Shown piece by piece: positions 31,229 through 42,061 of a stretch of DNA of 64,000 nucleotides. The stretch covers positions 18,845,321 through 18,909,320 of the forward strand of contig NC_080548.1 of assembly GCF_028640845.1 (NCBI RefSeq), given 5' to 3'. The stretch comes from Ahaetulla prasina (taxonomy: Eukaryota > Chordata > Lepidosauria > Squamata > Colubridae). Numbering within the stretch: position 1 is the first letter of the stretch; every line of letters begins with the position of its first letter. A program made the translations under genes and the position numbers. Under the pieces are notes generated by a model, which worked only from the letters and a program-made list of their open reading frames with translations, had not been told where the DNA came from and searched no databases.

Positions 31229-31985
31229 TTAAGGATTGGATAGAATAGAATAGAATAGAATAGAATAGAATAGAATAGAATAAGGAATGGAGTGGGAATG
31301 GGAATGGAATGGAATAGAAAGAATAGAATAGAATAGAATAGAATAGAATAGAATAGAATAGAATAGAATAGAATAGAATAAGGAATGGAGTGGGAATGGG
31401 AATGGAATAGAAAGAATAGAATAGAATAGAATAGAATAGAATAGAATAGAATAGAATAGAATAGAATAAGGAATGGAGTGGGAATGGAATAAATAGAATA
31501 GAATAGAATAGAATAGAATAGAATAGAATAGAATAGAATAGAATAGAATAAGGAATGGAGTGGGAATGGGAATAGAATAGAACAGAACAGAACAGAACAG
31601 AACAGAACAGAACAGAATAGAATTCTTTATTGGCCAAGTGTGATTGGACACACAAGGAATTTGTCTTAGGTGTATATGCTCTCAGTGTACATAAGGAGAA
31701 TAAAATACATTCATCAAGAATAAAAAGAGACAACACTTAGTGATAGTCAAGGTTACTAATAAGCTATCAAATCATACTAGGAAACAAATAAAAACAATAT
31801 AAATTGAAAGATACAAGCAACATGGTTATAGTAATAAGTGGGAAGAGATAGATACTAGTAAGGAAGAAAAGAATAATAGTAGTACAGTCTTGATAAATTA
31901 TTTGACAGTATTGTGGGAATTAGTTGTTAAGCAGAGAGATGGCATTCGGGGAAAAAAACTGTGCTTGTGTCTAGTTGTTCTGGTG
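31229..31985 (-). mobile_element. Snake1-like LINE 3' UTR with large AGAAT tail
   Basis: ATTCTTTATTGGCCAAGTG then TGATTGGACACACAAGGAATT is the reverse 3' UTR. The tail is 31233-31619: blocks of (AGAAT)n separated by four AAGGAATGGAGTGGGAATGG spacers, then (AGAAC)n. The coding end is missing. Confidence 0.88.
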
Positions 31986-32202
31986 TGCAGACCAGAGGCT
32001 GGTTTCAGCACGTTCTGACCAGTTCTGGAGAACCGGTAGCGGAAATTTTGAGTAGTTTGGAAAACCGGTAGTAAAAATGCTGATTGGCCCCGTCACCATC
32101 TATTCTCTGACTCCCAAGTCCCAGCTGATTGGGAGGAAATGGGGATTTTGCAGTAACCTTCCCCTGGATTGGGGAGGGAATGGAGATTTTACAGTACAGG
32201 AA
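31986..32202. mobile_element. hAT-like MITE fragment with 41-bp monomers
   Basis: CACGTTCTGACCAGTTCTGG then AGAACCGGTAGCGGAAATTT and two GGAATGGAGATTTTACAGTA-type monomers. Right terminus not found. Confidence 0.65.
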
Positions 32203-32945
32203 TTTTCCTGATTTTTCCCTGCTCTCTTTTTGTCCGCAATATCCCTTCTCCATGTTGGGCTCCGGAAACAGGCAGCTCATTACCTTATGCTGATCTTGAC
32301 CTTGTCATTGAGAGAAAAACGAAAACCTGGGGAGAAGATATGACCGACGCAACCTGCAGGAAAAGGGAAAGTGGGGGGGGGAGGGAATTATTAACAAGTA
32401 ACGAAATAATAAATTGGTTCTGAGAATTGGTTGATACTGTTCAGGGAACATTTGCCTTTGTTCGTTCTGCTTGCTCAGAGCTTTTTTAATGTGCCTGCAC
32501 TCGGCCCAGGGGGTGGCATTAATTATTGCTGAAGCTATGCCCTGCTTGTAATCGGTGGTTTTAATGGAACAATAGGTCAGCTCACAACAGGCTGGGCTGC
32601 ACCACTGAGCATACCATACTTTAGTTTGTGTGTGTGCGTGTTTTTGTGTGTTGAACCGCCGACCCTCAGAGCCTTTGTGGCGTAGCTGGAAAAAAAATAT
32701 GAGAGTGCGGTATGGAACACCCAGGAACCCTGAAATCTCAGCCCAGAGGGGAAAGTTTGTTTCTGTGCGCGCATATTTATCGGTGTGCATGTGTGTGTGT
32801 TCGTAGAGCATTTGCTGCATGAAATGGCACAGCTGGGCTACTGGGTGTTGGCTGTTTATGGGAAGAGAGCTTGATGGATTGGTAATAACATCACCGAACG
32901 ATTCGGAGGTTGAACTCCAGAATTTTTCCCCTTCGTCGATTCCTG
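32203..32945. other. Intronic sequence, nothing recognised
   Basis: Includes short TG-rich runs (32625-32660, 32780-32800). No repeat family or exon found. Confidence 0.35.
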
Positions 32946-33296
32946 AAAGGTAAAGGTTCCCCTCGCACATATGTGCTAGTCGTTCCCGACTCTAGGGGGC
33001 GGTGCTCATCTCCATTTCTAAGCCGAAGAGCCAGCGCTGTCCGAAGACATCTCTGTGGTCATGTGGCCGGCATGACTCAATGCCAAAGGTGCACGGAACG
33101 CTGTTACCTTCCCACCAAAGGTGGTCCCTATTTTTCTACTTGCCTTTTTTACGTGCTTTCAAACTGCTAGGTTGGCACAAGCTGGGGCAAATAATGGGAG
33201 CTCACCCTGTTACGCAGCCTTAGGGATTCGAACCGCTGAACTGCTGACCATTTGATCGACAAGCTCAGCATCTTAGCCACTGAGCCACCACATCCT
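32946..33296 (-). repeat. Sauria-type SINE
   Basis: Reverse copy beginning AGGTAAAGGTTCCCCTCGC and ending GCATCTTAGCCACTGAGCC. Body TGTGGCCGGCATGACTCAATG. Confidence 0.9.
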
Positions 33297-33309
33297 ATAC
33301 AGTTCCTTA

Positions 33310-33396
33310 GGTCAAGGGTCAACTTTGCCGGCTGAGGAACTCTGGGAGTTGGAAGTCCACAAGTCTTAAAGTTGCCAAGGTTGGAGACCCCTGCCT
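33310..33396. repeat. Palindromic MITE fragment
   Basis: GGGAGTTGGAAGTCCACAAG then TCTTAAAGTTGCC..GTTGGAGACCCCTG, one arm of the 33589 family. Confidence 0.6.
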
Positions 33397-33588
33397 TAGG
33401 TATCCCTTTCTCCCTCTCCGCCAGGCACAAGTTCCTGTTAAAAGGGCTTAAAAAAAAAAAAAAGGAATGATGCTTTTTGGAGAATAGATGATTTTACTCT
33501 CCCCTCAGTCTAGTTTATTTTTCTTGCCACTTCACATGGAAGCAAAACTGTCTCAGGTTCTTCACTTCTATGTAGGGAATGTACAGAT

Positions 33589-33685
33589 CAGGGGTCTCCA
33601 ACCTTGGTCCCTTTAAGACTTGTGGACTTCAACTCCCAGAGTTGAAGTCCACAAGTCTTAAAGGGACCAAGGTTGGAGACCCCTG
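33589..33685. repeat. Near-perfect palindromic MITE (97 bp)
   Basis: CAGGGGTCTCCAACCTTGGT..GACTTCAACTCC/CAGAGTTGAAGTC..GGTTGGAGACCCCTG: the two halves are almost exact reverse complements. Confidence 0.9.
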
Positions 33686-33909
33686 CTCTAGAGTTTTATT
33701 ATCTGTATTTCTCATATTCAGTGAGAACTGTACAGTTTGACACCCATGATACCATGATACAATTGGGATATTTCTTTGGAGGCCTACCCGACTCCATGAT
33801 CCATTTCACTTAATTTGGTAATTTTTCTTAATAAAGAAAAAGAGACACATGAAGTTAACAGGTTAAAAACCAAAGCATCAACCCGTAAGTTTCTGTTAAT
33901 ACTTCTAGT

Positions 33910-34022
33910 GCAATGTCTTTCAAACTTGGCAACTTTTAGGATAGGTGGACTTCAACTCCCACAGTTCCACAGCCAGCATGGGGAAGTCCACCTATCTTAA
34001 AATTGCCAGATTTGAAAAAACT
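33910..34022. repeat. Diverged palindromic MITE
   Basis: TCAAACTTGGCAACTTTTAG..GGTGGACTTCAACTCCCACAG and the inverse GGAAGTCCACCTATCTTAAA. Confidence 0.7.
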
Positions 34023-34597
34023 TTGCTGTAATGGGTTCTTTTGACTTTCTTTAAAAAAAATAAATAAACATGGGGCTTGGCTAGCTGCAGCCCAAATATT
34101 TATTTGGAAGCAAGTCCACTTGCCCAGGAAAAGGACAAAAGATGAATTGAAGCTCAGGTGGTGAAGAGATGCAGAGAAGCTAAAGGGTTGGCATGGAGCA
34201 ACCTCATCAATTGGCCTTCTGGGTTTTATCAATGTCCATCATGGCAACCATTGGGTCAGTCTTCCTACAAGTTGTGCACATTGACCCATAACTGAATCCT
34301 TGGTTTGTTGTAACAATGTTGGGTTAGTTGAGATCATTTAAAATGATAGTCTTGGTGCCTAACGGAAACATTGGCTGACTATTTGTCTACATAAACTTCA
34401 AATTTTGTCTTTAGAGGTTGGCATCCTATACTCCCTTTCCTAGGATAATCCACACTGAACCAAGCACAGTTTTTTTGGGTGTGCAAACATATATGTAACA
34501 ATAGGAACTTATTAATTAACAAGCTTGCCGATAGAAGCTGTAGGTGTTTTGTCACTGGAGGTTTCTAAGACTGGACAGCCACCATTCGGAAATTGTG
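34023..34597. other. Intronic sequence, nothing recognised
   Basis: No repeat or exon identified. Confidence 0.35.
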
Positions 34598-34672
34598 TAG
34601 GGTCTCCTGCTTGAGCAGGGGGTTGGACTAGAAGACCTCCAAGGTGTCTTCCAGCTCTATTCTGATTGATTA
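34598..34672 (+). repeat. CR1 LINE 3' end
   Basis: TAGGGTCTCCTGCTTGAGC..GGTTGGACTAGAAGACCTCC..TCTTCCAGCTC. Confidence 0.85.
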
Positions 34673-35680
34673 ATGATTGTTAGCTTGCATACTTTTTTAG
34701 GTACAGATCTCACTCAACATAATGGAACTTCCAAGTGAGTATGTGGGTTTTATGTCGTTAATTTTAGCTTCCCTTAATATTTGGCATTCACGTCTAACGC
34801 TTTTTTGTTATTTCATGGGCTTAGAGGCCTCTGAGATTTGCATATGAGCCCTAACTATGTTTACTTAAGACGGCATTCTAGTTTAATAGGATTATTCATA
34901 TAAATTTGCTTTAATTTCCACCAATATTGCAACAATGTTGTTTGGGGCTGGGTATCAGATGTCACCTGGGATTCAATGTTGGATGACCTGCCCAAACTGG
35001 GGTCCTTTCCCATCGTTCATTTGCTTTCTGGATTCCTAGGAGCTAATAAACAATTTATATCCAATGCCAGCTTGGATATTTGGCCTCATTTATACTACTT
35101 AGCAGGCCTGTGCAAAGTATTTGAAAGGGCTGCTCTGAGTTTGTGTTGTACAAAGTAGTGTTAAGACAGCAATGACACTCCCCTGCCCCCCAAGCTTAAG
35201 TGAAGCTTCTTCAAAGAATTCCTTTCTTAATTTGACCAGGGTTTCTTGGCCTTGAGTGGCAGTTCGTCCTCCACCAATCAGAAATCCCAACTTAGAAAGA
35301 GAGAGGGAGGGAGGGAGAGATGTTGAGAAGGAGGAGAAGACTGAGCCCAATAGAAGAGCAAGGAAGAGTGTGAAAAAGAAAGGACTGCATACAAAATGAG
35401 AAAGCAGAGGAATAATTTTCTGGTGGGAAAGCTTTGATGACTCATAATTTATACTGTGGTGAATCTATGACTAGGTTTACACCCCCAGTCACCATTTCTC
35501 AACTGTGATTTTATAAACATATATCACAGGAGTCTAGGTTCAACCAACCCACTAAGTCATAAAGCATGGATTCCTTACTATAGTAGAACCACATCATTCA
35601 ACATGCTAACCCATAACCAAACAAACCACATCATTTTTCTTTGTAGATTTTGTTTATGTAGTTTGGTCTAAGTCAGAGGT
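34673..35680. other. Intronic sequence, nothing recognised
   Basis: About 1 kb without recognisable repeat or exon. Confidence 0.4.
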
Positions 35681-35681
35681 G

Positions 35682-35820
35682 TCAAACTCATTGGCAGTCC
35701 TGAAGATGCTCCAATATGGCGGTGTCATGTGATGTATTGGGACTTTTCCCCCTTTGATAAAACGGGCATGGCCAGCGCGTGATGCATCTGGTCCGCGAGG
35801 CGGGAGTTTGACAGCCCTGA
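35682..35820. mobile_element. MITE with GTGTCAAACTC termini
   Basis: AGAGGTGTCAAACTCATTGG start, GGCGGGAGTTTGACAGCCCTG end. Confidence 0.65.
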
Positions 35821-35821
35821 T

Positions 35822-36478
35822 CTAAGTAGTTAAGGCATCAAGCTAGAAAGTGGGATACTTTGAGTTCAAGTCCCACCTTAGCTGTGAAAGCCGGCTTGGT
35901 GTCCTTGGGCCAGTCACTCCCTCTCAGGCCAATTCACCTCACAGGGTTGTTGTTGTTGTAGGGAAAAGCAGAGAAGGAAGGTGTGTTGCAGAGGAGGTAT
36001 TCAGCAGGTTCTGACCAGTTCTGGAGAACCAGTAGAGGAAATGTTGAGTAGTTCGGAGAACGGGTAAATACCACCTCTGACTGGGCCTTCCCCCATCTAT
36101 TCTCTGCCTCCGGAGTCCCAGCTGATCGAGAGGGAATGGAGATTTTACAGTATCTTTCTCCTGGAGTGGGGAAGGAATGGAGATTTTACAGTATCCTTCC
36201 CCTGGAGTGGGGTGGGAATGGAGATTTTGCAATATCCTTCCCCCCAGGAGTAGGGTGGGAGTGGGAATGGGAAGTGGATTTTGCAATATCCTTCCTCCAG
36301 GAGGACTTAACAACCCCGTTGCCACGCCCACCAAGCCATGCTATGCCCACCAAGCCACGTCTACAGAACCAGTAGTAAAATTTTTTGAATCCCACCACTG
36401 GTGTGTTGGATATGTTTGCTGCCTTGAGTAATTTGGAAAAATAATAAAGGCAAGATACGAATAAATAAATAACCAAAG
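35822..36478 (+). repeat. tRNA-derived SINE split by hAT MITE
   Basis: Head TAGTTAAGGCATCAAGCTAG, B box TGAGTTCAAGTCCC, body GCCGGCTTGGTGTCC, then the MITE at 35989-36400, then the tail GCTGCCTTGAGTAATTTGG and an A-rich end. Confidence 0.85.
35989..36400. mobile_element. hAT-like MITE, perfect 8-bp TSD
   Basis: CAGAGGAGGTATTCAGC start, TTGAATCCCACCACTG end, GTGTGTTG exactly duplicated at 35981-35988 and 36401-36408. Holds about four 41-bp monomers (GGAATGGAGATTTTACAGTA type). Confidence 0.92.
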
Positions 36479-36563
36479 ACCTACAAATAAATAAATATAT
36501 CAATAAATAATCAGTCCTTTGTCACTTAACACAGTGAGTCCAATGAACAGAAACACTGTAGGA

Positions 36564-36701
36564 CAGGGGTCTCCAACCTTGGCAACTTTAAGACTTGTGG
36601 ACTTCAACTCCTAAAATTCTGGAACTCTGGGACTCTGGGACTCTGGAACTCTGGGAGTTGAAGTCCACAAGTCTTAAAGTTGTCAAGGTTGGAGACCCCT
36701 G
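36564..36701. repeat. Palindromic MITE with expanded loop
   Basis: CAGGGGTCTCCAACCTTGG and its inverse flank a loop of short GGGACTCTGG-like repeats. The flanks CTGTAGGA and ATGTAGAC agree at 6 of 8. Confidence 0.85.
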
Positions 36702-37276
36702 ATGTAGACTATCTAGAGATACGCGGGGGAGGGGGGGCACGCAGAGTAATTCACTGTGGGTTCTTACTTTGAAGGAAGCAAGAACCCACAATGTTCTTCA
36801 ACACCGTTGAATCAACATCCTTCAACAGAAGTTACTGTTCAGCAAGTGTGCTTCGGCAGACCGTCCATACGCGGTTTAGATTTGCATGACATTTGCAATT
36901 GATGACTGGAGATATTTTCTTCTTCTGGCGCTCTTGATGGATGATGGCTGTTCCTTCCGTCACGGTCCTGCTGTTCCTGCACGCCCCACCCCCCCTCCAG
37001 TGCCAATCGTTTTGCTGTGCTTACTGTTGTTTTGATTTCTAATGTCTTAACAATGTCTAGTGTGATGGACCTCCTGTAGGGAAAATGTGAAATTTGGGAA
37101 GAAGAAGAAGAAAACGCTCTCTTTTGCTCTAATTTGCTTCCACAGCACTGATTTCTTTCCGTTCTTTTAGGCAGCGATGCCTGGCGCCTTGAAAATGGTT
37201 GTTGAAGGAGAGGCGCAGAAGGAGAGGCGCAGAAGGAGGCGAGGCATAGTAATAGCAGTAATATTTAGACTTATAT
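36702..37276. other. Intronic sequence, nothing recognised
   Basis: No repeat or exon identified. Confidence 0.35.
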
Positions 37277-37795
37277 AGAATAGAATAGAATTTTATTGGC
37301 CAAGTGTGATTGGACAAACAAGGAATTTGTTTTGGTGCATATGCTCTCAGTGTACATAAAAGGAAAAAAAAAACCTTCATCAAAGGTACAACATTTACAA
37401 CACAAATGATGGTCATAGGTTGCAATTTAACCCTTAATGATAGCAACAAAAAGTTACAATCATACAGTCATAAGTGGAAAGAGATTGGTGATGAAAACAA
37501 TGAGAAGATTAATAGTAGTGTAGTTTTAGTAAATAGTTTGACATTGTTGAGGGAATTATTTGTTTAGCAGAGTGATGGCCTTCAGGAAAAAATTGTCCTT
37601 GTGTCTAGTTGTTCTGGTGTGCAGTGCTCTATAGAGTCGTTTTGAGGGTAGGAGTTGAAACAGTTTATGTCCAGGATGTGAGGGATCTGTAAATATTTTC
37701 ACAGCCCTCTTCTTGATTCGTGTAGTATATAGGTCTTCAATGGAAGGCAGGTTGGTAGCAATTATTTTTTCTGCAGTTCTAATTACCTTCATAAT
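37277..37795 (-). pseudogene. Snake1-like LINE, C-terminus and 3' UTR
   Basis: (AGAAT)3 then TTTTATTGGCCAAGTGTGATT. The minus frame gives ATNLPSIEDLYTTRIKKRAV and FTDPSHPGHKLFQLLPSK, as at 27325 and 57978. Confidence 0.87.
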
Positions 37796-37829
37796 TACCA
37801 CTAATTACCATTTCATAATGCTTCGCAAC

Positions 37830-38027
37830 CAGTGATGAAATACCGGTTCTGTGGGCGTGGCTTGGGAATGTGTAGTGTGGTATGGTGGCAGGGGAAGGAT
37901 ACTGTAAAATCTCCATTCCCACCCCACTCTGGGGCCAGCCAGAGGTGGTATTTGCCAATTCTCTGAACTACTCAAAATTTCCACTACCGGTTATCCAGAA
38001 CCTGTCAGAACCTGCTGGATTTCACCC
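37830..38027. mobile_element. hAT-like MITE
   Basis: CAGTGATGAAATACCGG start, GCTGGATTTCACCC end (last bases lost). Flanks TTCGCAAC and TTTGCAGC (6 of 8). One 41-bp monomer. Confidence 0.75.
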
Positions 38028-38029
38028 GT

Positions 38030-38232
38030 TTGCAGCCCTCTCTAAGCGGTTTATAGAGTCAGCCTATTGCCCCCAACAACAATCTAGCTCCTCATTTTAC
38101 CAACCTTGGAAGGATGGAAGGCGGAGTCAACCTTGAGCTGGTGACAATTGAACTGCCTAACTGCTGGCAGCAGACAGCCAGCAGAAGTAGCCTGCAGTAC
38201 TGCACTCTGACCACTGCACCACCAGAGTTCAA
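38030..38232 (-). repeat. tRNA-derived SINE, second subfamily
   Basis: CTCTAAGCGGTTTATAGAGTC tail, CAATTGAACTGCC B-box complement, GACCACTGCACCACCAGAG head. Same subfamily as 50580-50760, with a tail different from the CCGCCCTGAG type. Confidence 0.75.
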
Positions 38233-38625
38233 TAGTGGAGGGGGTCCTTCATTTTAAAGTATTCGAAAGAGTGAGTAAATACTATTTCTAATATTTAGAC
38301 ACCAGCAGAGTGTGCCTGGGCCATTGCAAATACGGATTTCTCCGATGCTTACTCTGAATCTGGCTTCCTTGAAGAGCTGAGCATACATTTCTGCACTGTT
38401 GTTTTTTTAACTTAGCTGGTGTTCCAAAGATCTGTTGCATTTTTTTTTCTTGTCAATTTTCACTCCGAGTAGAAGAATATAGAATAGAATATTCCTTATT
38501 GGCCAAGTGTGATTGGACATACAAGGAATTTGTCTCTGGTGCATAAGCTGTCAGTGTACGTACAAACAACAAAGTAATAAGTAATTATAAGGTATCAATA
38601 GTAGAAGGTAAAAGGAAAGATTATT

Positions 38626-39490
38626 AGAATGAACGAGCTGGAAGGGACCTTGCAGGTCTTCTAGTCCAGCCCCCTGCTCTGTTGTGACTGAGGCTCAAGT
38701 CGTGATTAACAACACAATTCAGGACTGTACAAACTTATTTTATTAAAACAGCCGAAAATCCAGCTTAGTTCAAAACAAATTCTTCATAAACAGTCCTGCA
38801 GCCTTATCACCAACCTTTGTTATCTTTGGCAACCTGCCAAAGGCTTTTCTTGGCAAAACCCCCACAAAGTTCAAGAGATGCTGACAAGAAGCACTGGAAT
38901 CAACATTGCTTTCCTACAAAGAGCCCAAGAGCCGTTGGTGCTCTTTTAAGCCTTATGGGAGGGGCCAATCATCTCCGGGCCTTACTGCTGAGTCGTCCTT
39001 TTTCCTACAATGCTCTTGCCTTCTGGCAGCTCTTCTCATGCATGCACTAGGAACAGGCTCCTCCTGTTCCTCTGCCTCTCTGCTGTTTGCCTCTGGAAGC
39101 TCTAGAGTCTGTGCATCACTCCTAGATGGCCCTGGCCCCATCTCTGCCTCTAACGCAGTGCTCTCGTCCGGGCCTTCCCCAGACTCCAGGACTGGCCCAT
39201 CCTCCTCCTCATCGTCCTCACTGTCCAACTCTGCTGCCAGTCTGCAGGCTGCTGGCGGACCACAACATGCTCAAGCAGGAGAACCTATACCATTTCAGAT
39301 AAGTGACTGTCTAGGCTCTTCTTCAAAACATCCAGTGATGGAGCGCCCACAATTTCTGGAGGCAAGCTGTTCCACGGGTTAATTGTCTTCACTGTTAGGA
39401 AATTTCTCCTTAATTCCAGGTTGCTTCTCTCTTTGGTTAGTTTCCAACCATTGTTTCTTGTCCTGCCCTCCGGTGCTTTAGAGAATAATG
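38626..39490 (-). pseudogene. CR1 LINE, C-terminus, split by solo LTR
   Basis: GAGCTGGAAGGGACCTTGCAG 3' end. After the LTR the minus frame gives LFSKAPEGRTRNNGWKLTKE and NPWNSLPPEIVGAPSLDVLK. Confidence 0.9.
38680..39267 (-). mobile_element. Solo LTR, family B, perfect 5-bp TSD
   Basis: TGTTGTGACTGAGGC to GGACCACAACA, with TGCTC at 38675-38679 and 39268-39272. On the minus strand: TATA-like CTTAAAAGAGC, and AATAAAATAAG near the end. An open frame from the LTR edge is rich in Asp/Glu and ends VPSACMRRAARRQEHCRKK before the TATA-like site. Relatives at 48625 and 52711. Confidence 0.9.
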
Positions 39491-39632
39491 AGAAGAATAA
39501 TGAGATGAGAAGGAGCATAGTAATACAGCCATGCTACATGGGTAAATATGCTTTGACATAAAAACAGTACTGTTGGAATTAGGTATACAGTACAGTGATG
39601 GCCCAAGGGGAAAAAAACTGTCCCTGTGTCTA

Positions 39633-39974
39633 AATGTCTATGGAGATTCTCAGTCATCCAGGTCAGGGGTGAAATCCACTTACTTACCTTTGCTACCAGT
39701 TCACAAATGGGAGCGCACGCAGAGCGTCAAAAATGGGATGTGATGACATCCAGGCGGGTGAGCGGAGCCTCCTGCCGTTGGTGCTACCGGTTCTCCTGAG
39801 CCGGATAGAACCAGCTGCATTTCACCACTGATCCAGGCCATGGTTGTGCCAAAGGTGTTTTTTCAAGAGGCAACTGAGGCTTTCAAAGCTGAAGAAGCTT
39901 CTTGGATGAGAAGTGAAACGACTTCAAAGAAAAACCAGAAAGTCCAGTTGCCTTCTGAAAAAGCACCTTTGGTT
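39633..39974. mobile_element. Retroposon fragment with 13-bp TSD, family not recognised
   Basis: GTCCCTGTGTCTA is duplicated at 39620-39632 and 39975-39987. Contains TGGAGATTCTCAGTCATCCAGG, GAAGAAGCTTCTTGGATGAG and AAAAACCAGAAAGTCCAGTTG, motifs dispersed in vertebrate genomes, but I cannot name the family. Contains the MITE 39664-39830. Confidence 0.75.
39664..39830. mobile_element. hAT-like MITE, 8-bp TSD
   Basis: CAGGGGTGAAATCCACTTAC to GCTGCATTTCACCACTG; flanks ATCCAGGT and ATCCAGGC (7 of 8). Confidence 0.88.
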
Positions 39975-40207
39975 GTCCCTGTGTCTAGTTGTTTTGGCAT
40001 GCAATGCCCTGTAGTGGCATCCCGAGGGGAGGAATTGAAACAGTTTATGTCCAGAATGTGAGGGATCTGTAGATTTTTTCTCAGCCCCCTTTCTAAGCCA
40101 CACAATATACAGGTCCTTTATGGAAGGCAGGCTGGTTGCAATTGCTTTTTCTGCAGTCCTAACTATCCTTTGAAGTCTGTATCAGTTCTGTTTGGTTGCT
40201 GCACAAC

Positions 40208-40394
40208 CAGTGGTCGGTTTTACTTCCCTTCGCTTCTGGTTCGGAACTGTGACAGCGCACATGCAAAGCACTCATGTGGTGCTTCTGCTCATGCACAGAG
40301 CATCTGTGATGATGTCCGGGTGGGTGGGCAGAGCCTCCCGCTGCTACCACTACCATTCTCCCGAACCGGATGAACCAGTAGAAACCCACCACTG
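40208..40394. mobile_element. hAT-like MITE, 8-bp TSD
   Basis: CAGTGGTCGGTTTTACTTCC to GAAACCCACCACTG; flanks TGCACAAC and TGTACAAC (7 of 8). Sits at the broken end of the Snake1 LINE. Confidence 0.87.
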
Positions 40395-40724
40395 TGTACA
40401 ACCAAACAATTGTGCAGTTTGTTGTTGGAAGTTGATGGAGAATCTGCTTTTAAAATTTCTTTTAAAGGAAAAGATAAACTTGGGTGAAATCACAGGACTG
40501 GGTGATGGTGTTTTTCTATTTGGGAAACGATTTGATGGTGAAGGGACTTGTCTCAATGTTCCATACATTCCCGTGTAATATTCTGTCTGATTTCACGCAC
40601 TGCCATGAAGTCTTAAAGCTGAATTGTATAAAGGACAAAGTAGGAAAACATATTGTCTTTCACAGGGGGGGGAAACATCTGGAAAAATTGCATTGCAAAG
40701 CAAGATTTTGATACAGAATTTTTG
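40395..40724. other. Intronic sequence, nothing recognised
   Basis: Its start may continue the Snake1-adjacent sequence. No exon identified. Confidence 0.3.
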
Positions 40725-40870
40725 TTTACTTTTATTTATTTATTAACTCCCACTGTCCTGCGACCACCGGGCAGCTTATAAGATGATAAAAACAACACTA
40801 TAAAACATTACAATACTAAAACAATAAATAAGAATGTATAATTTACGATGAATTAAAATTAATTAAGAAT
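40725..40870 (-). repeat. Degenerate L2 3' UTR
   Basis: TTATTTATTAACTCCCACTG..CCGGGCAGCTTATAAG followed by A-rich TAAAACAATAAATAAG resembles the reverse L2 tail, diverged. Confidence 0.5.
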
Positions 40871-40983
40871 GACTTAGGCCTACCTAGATCTCTTTCAAGG
40901 TTGACAGCCCATAAAAAGAGCACCCATATTTTAAATGTCGCATTTCTTCTTTTCTCCCTTTCTGAAATCATACCAGCATGATC

Positions 40984-41220
40984 CGAGGTGATATTCGGCT
41001 GGTTCCTACCGGTTCGAGTGAACCGGTAGTGGAAATTGCGGGTGGGCCTATGCCATCCTATTTAGGCACATTTTTGAGGCCGGGGGCAGGCGCGCAAAGT
41101 ATATGAGCGAGCACAGCACATGTGCGGAAGGCCGGGGGCAGGCTCGGAAGGCACGTGCATGAAGTGAGCATGTGTGCGGGGGACGAACCAGTGGTAAGAA
41201 TATTGGAAACCCACTGCTGG
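40984..41220. mobile_element. hAT-like MITE, 8-bp TSD
   Basis: GAGGTGATATTCGGCTGG near the start, GGAAACCCACTGCTGG end; flanks GCATGATC and GCATGATG (7 of 8). Confidence 0.82.
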
Positions 41221-42061
41221 GCATGATGAGTACATACCTGGATTTATTTATCCATTTTTTCCTCCTATCTATTTTTGAACAACATGACGTTAGGTCTGAA
41301 CAAAAATGCAGTTGTTATAAAAGTTGTTGCCTTTTTGTAGCTTTTTGTTGGTTTTAATAAAGGCATTAATTATCCTGTCATATTTTTTTTCTTAATAATT
41401 ATCTACAAAGCTGCTGTAAACATTTTATTAATAGATCAAATTCACTTTAATAGACCATTTCACTGTTTTCTTCCACCGCTGGCTTTTTTTTTTCCTCCCC
41501 AATTGCAAAACTGTGAATCGTCAGGTTCTCCGGCAACTTTAAATTCCATCAAAAACAAAATAGACTCACGAAGGATCGCTAAAGCCGGGTATTGTTTGAT
41601 TGGTAGAATGCCAAAGAAAACAGCCTTTTGTTATCTTCTCCATTTATTGAGAAGGTCTTATGTTGAGAAGAAATTCTGAACAATAAACCCAACAACATTT
41701 TTTAGTGCTCAGGCTGTATTGTTAATGCCAGATTGCTTTGAATGTAGGGGATACTGTATAGAATGATTTTCTAATGTTTTAAACCTTAACCTAAAAGTGT
41801 TTCCACCCCCCACCCCCGGTCAGAATAACAATCTTTTGATAGCCTGGATTTGAATGCCAGCCATTTCTTCACAGGTTTGAATCCGTAGAATAAATCCAGT
41901 ACTTGGAAATGTTTGTTGAGTTTCCTAAACTACACCGATAAGTAATATTTCTGTACAAAGTTTTTCACACTTTCTTTGTTTTCACACGCAAACTTTGTGA
42001 GTTTGGGGTTTGCTTTAGCCGGATGGCAGGGAAATTTGTGTTTCACGAATGAAGGCAAGTA
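41221..42061. other. Intronic sequence, nothing recognised
   Basis: About 840 bp with no identified repeat or exon. Confidence 0.4.

Larger units (their letters stand above)
38476..40199 (-). mobile_element. Snake1-like LINE broken into three pieces by nested insertions
   Basis: Pieces: 38476-38625 (TTATTGGCCAAGTGTGATTG), 39491-39632 (..GAAAAAAACTGTCCCTGTGTCTA) and 39975-40199 (..GTTGTTTTGGCATGC to TGTTTGGTTGCTG). Together they follow the 57978-58610 copy. Inserts are a CR1 with an LTR inside it, and a retroposon with a hAT MITE inside it. A further MITE follows at 40208. Confidence 0.82.

Noticed and set aside
31221..31736. 171- and 140-codon frames of repeated SILFY
   Set aside because: Translation of the (AGAAT)n array; the pentamer is open in every frame of that strand.
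38906..39382. 158-codon Ser-rich plus-strand frame
   Set aside because: Antisense of the solo LTR and CR1; the meaningful frame, if any, is on the minus strand.
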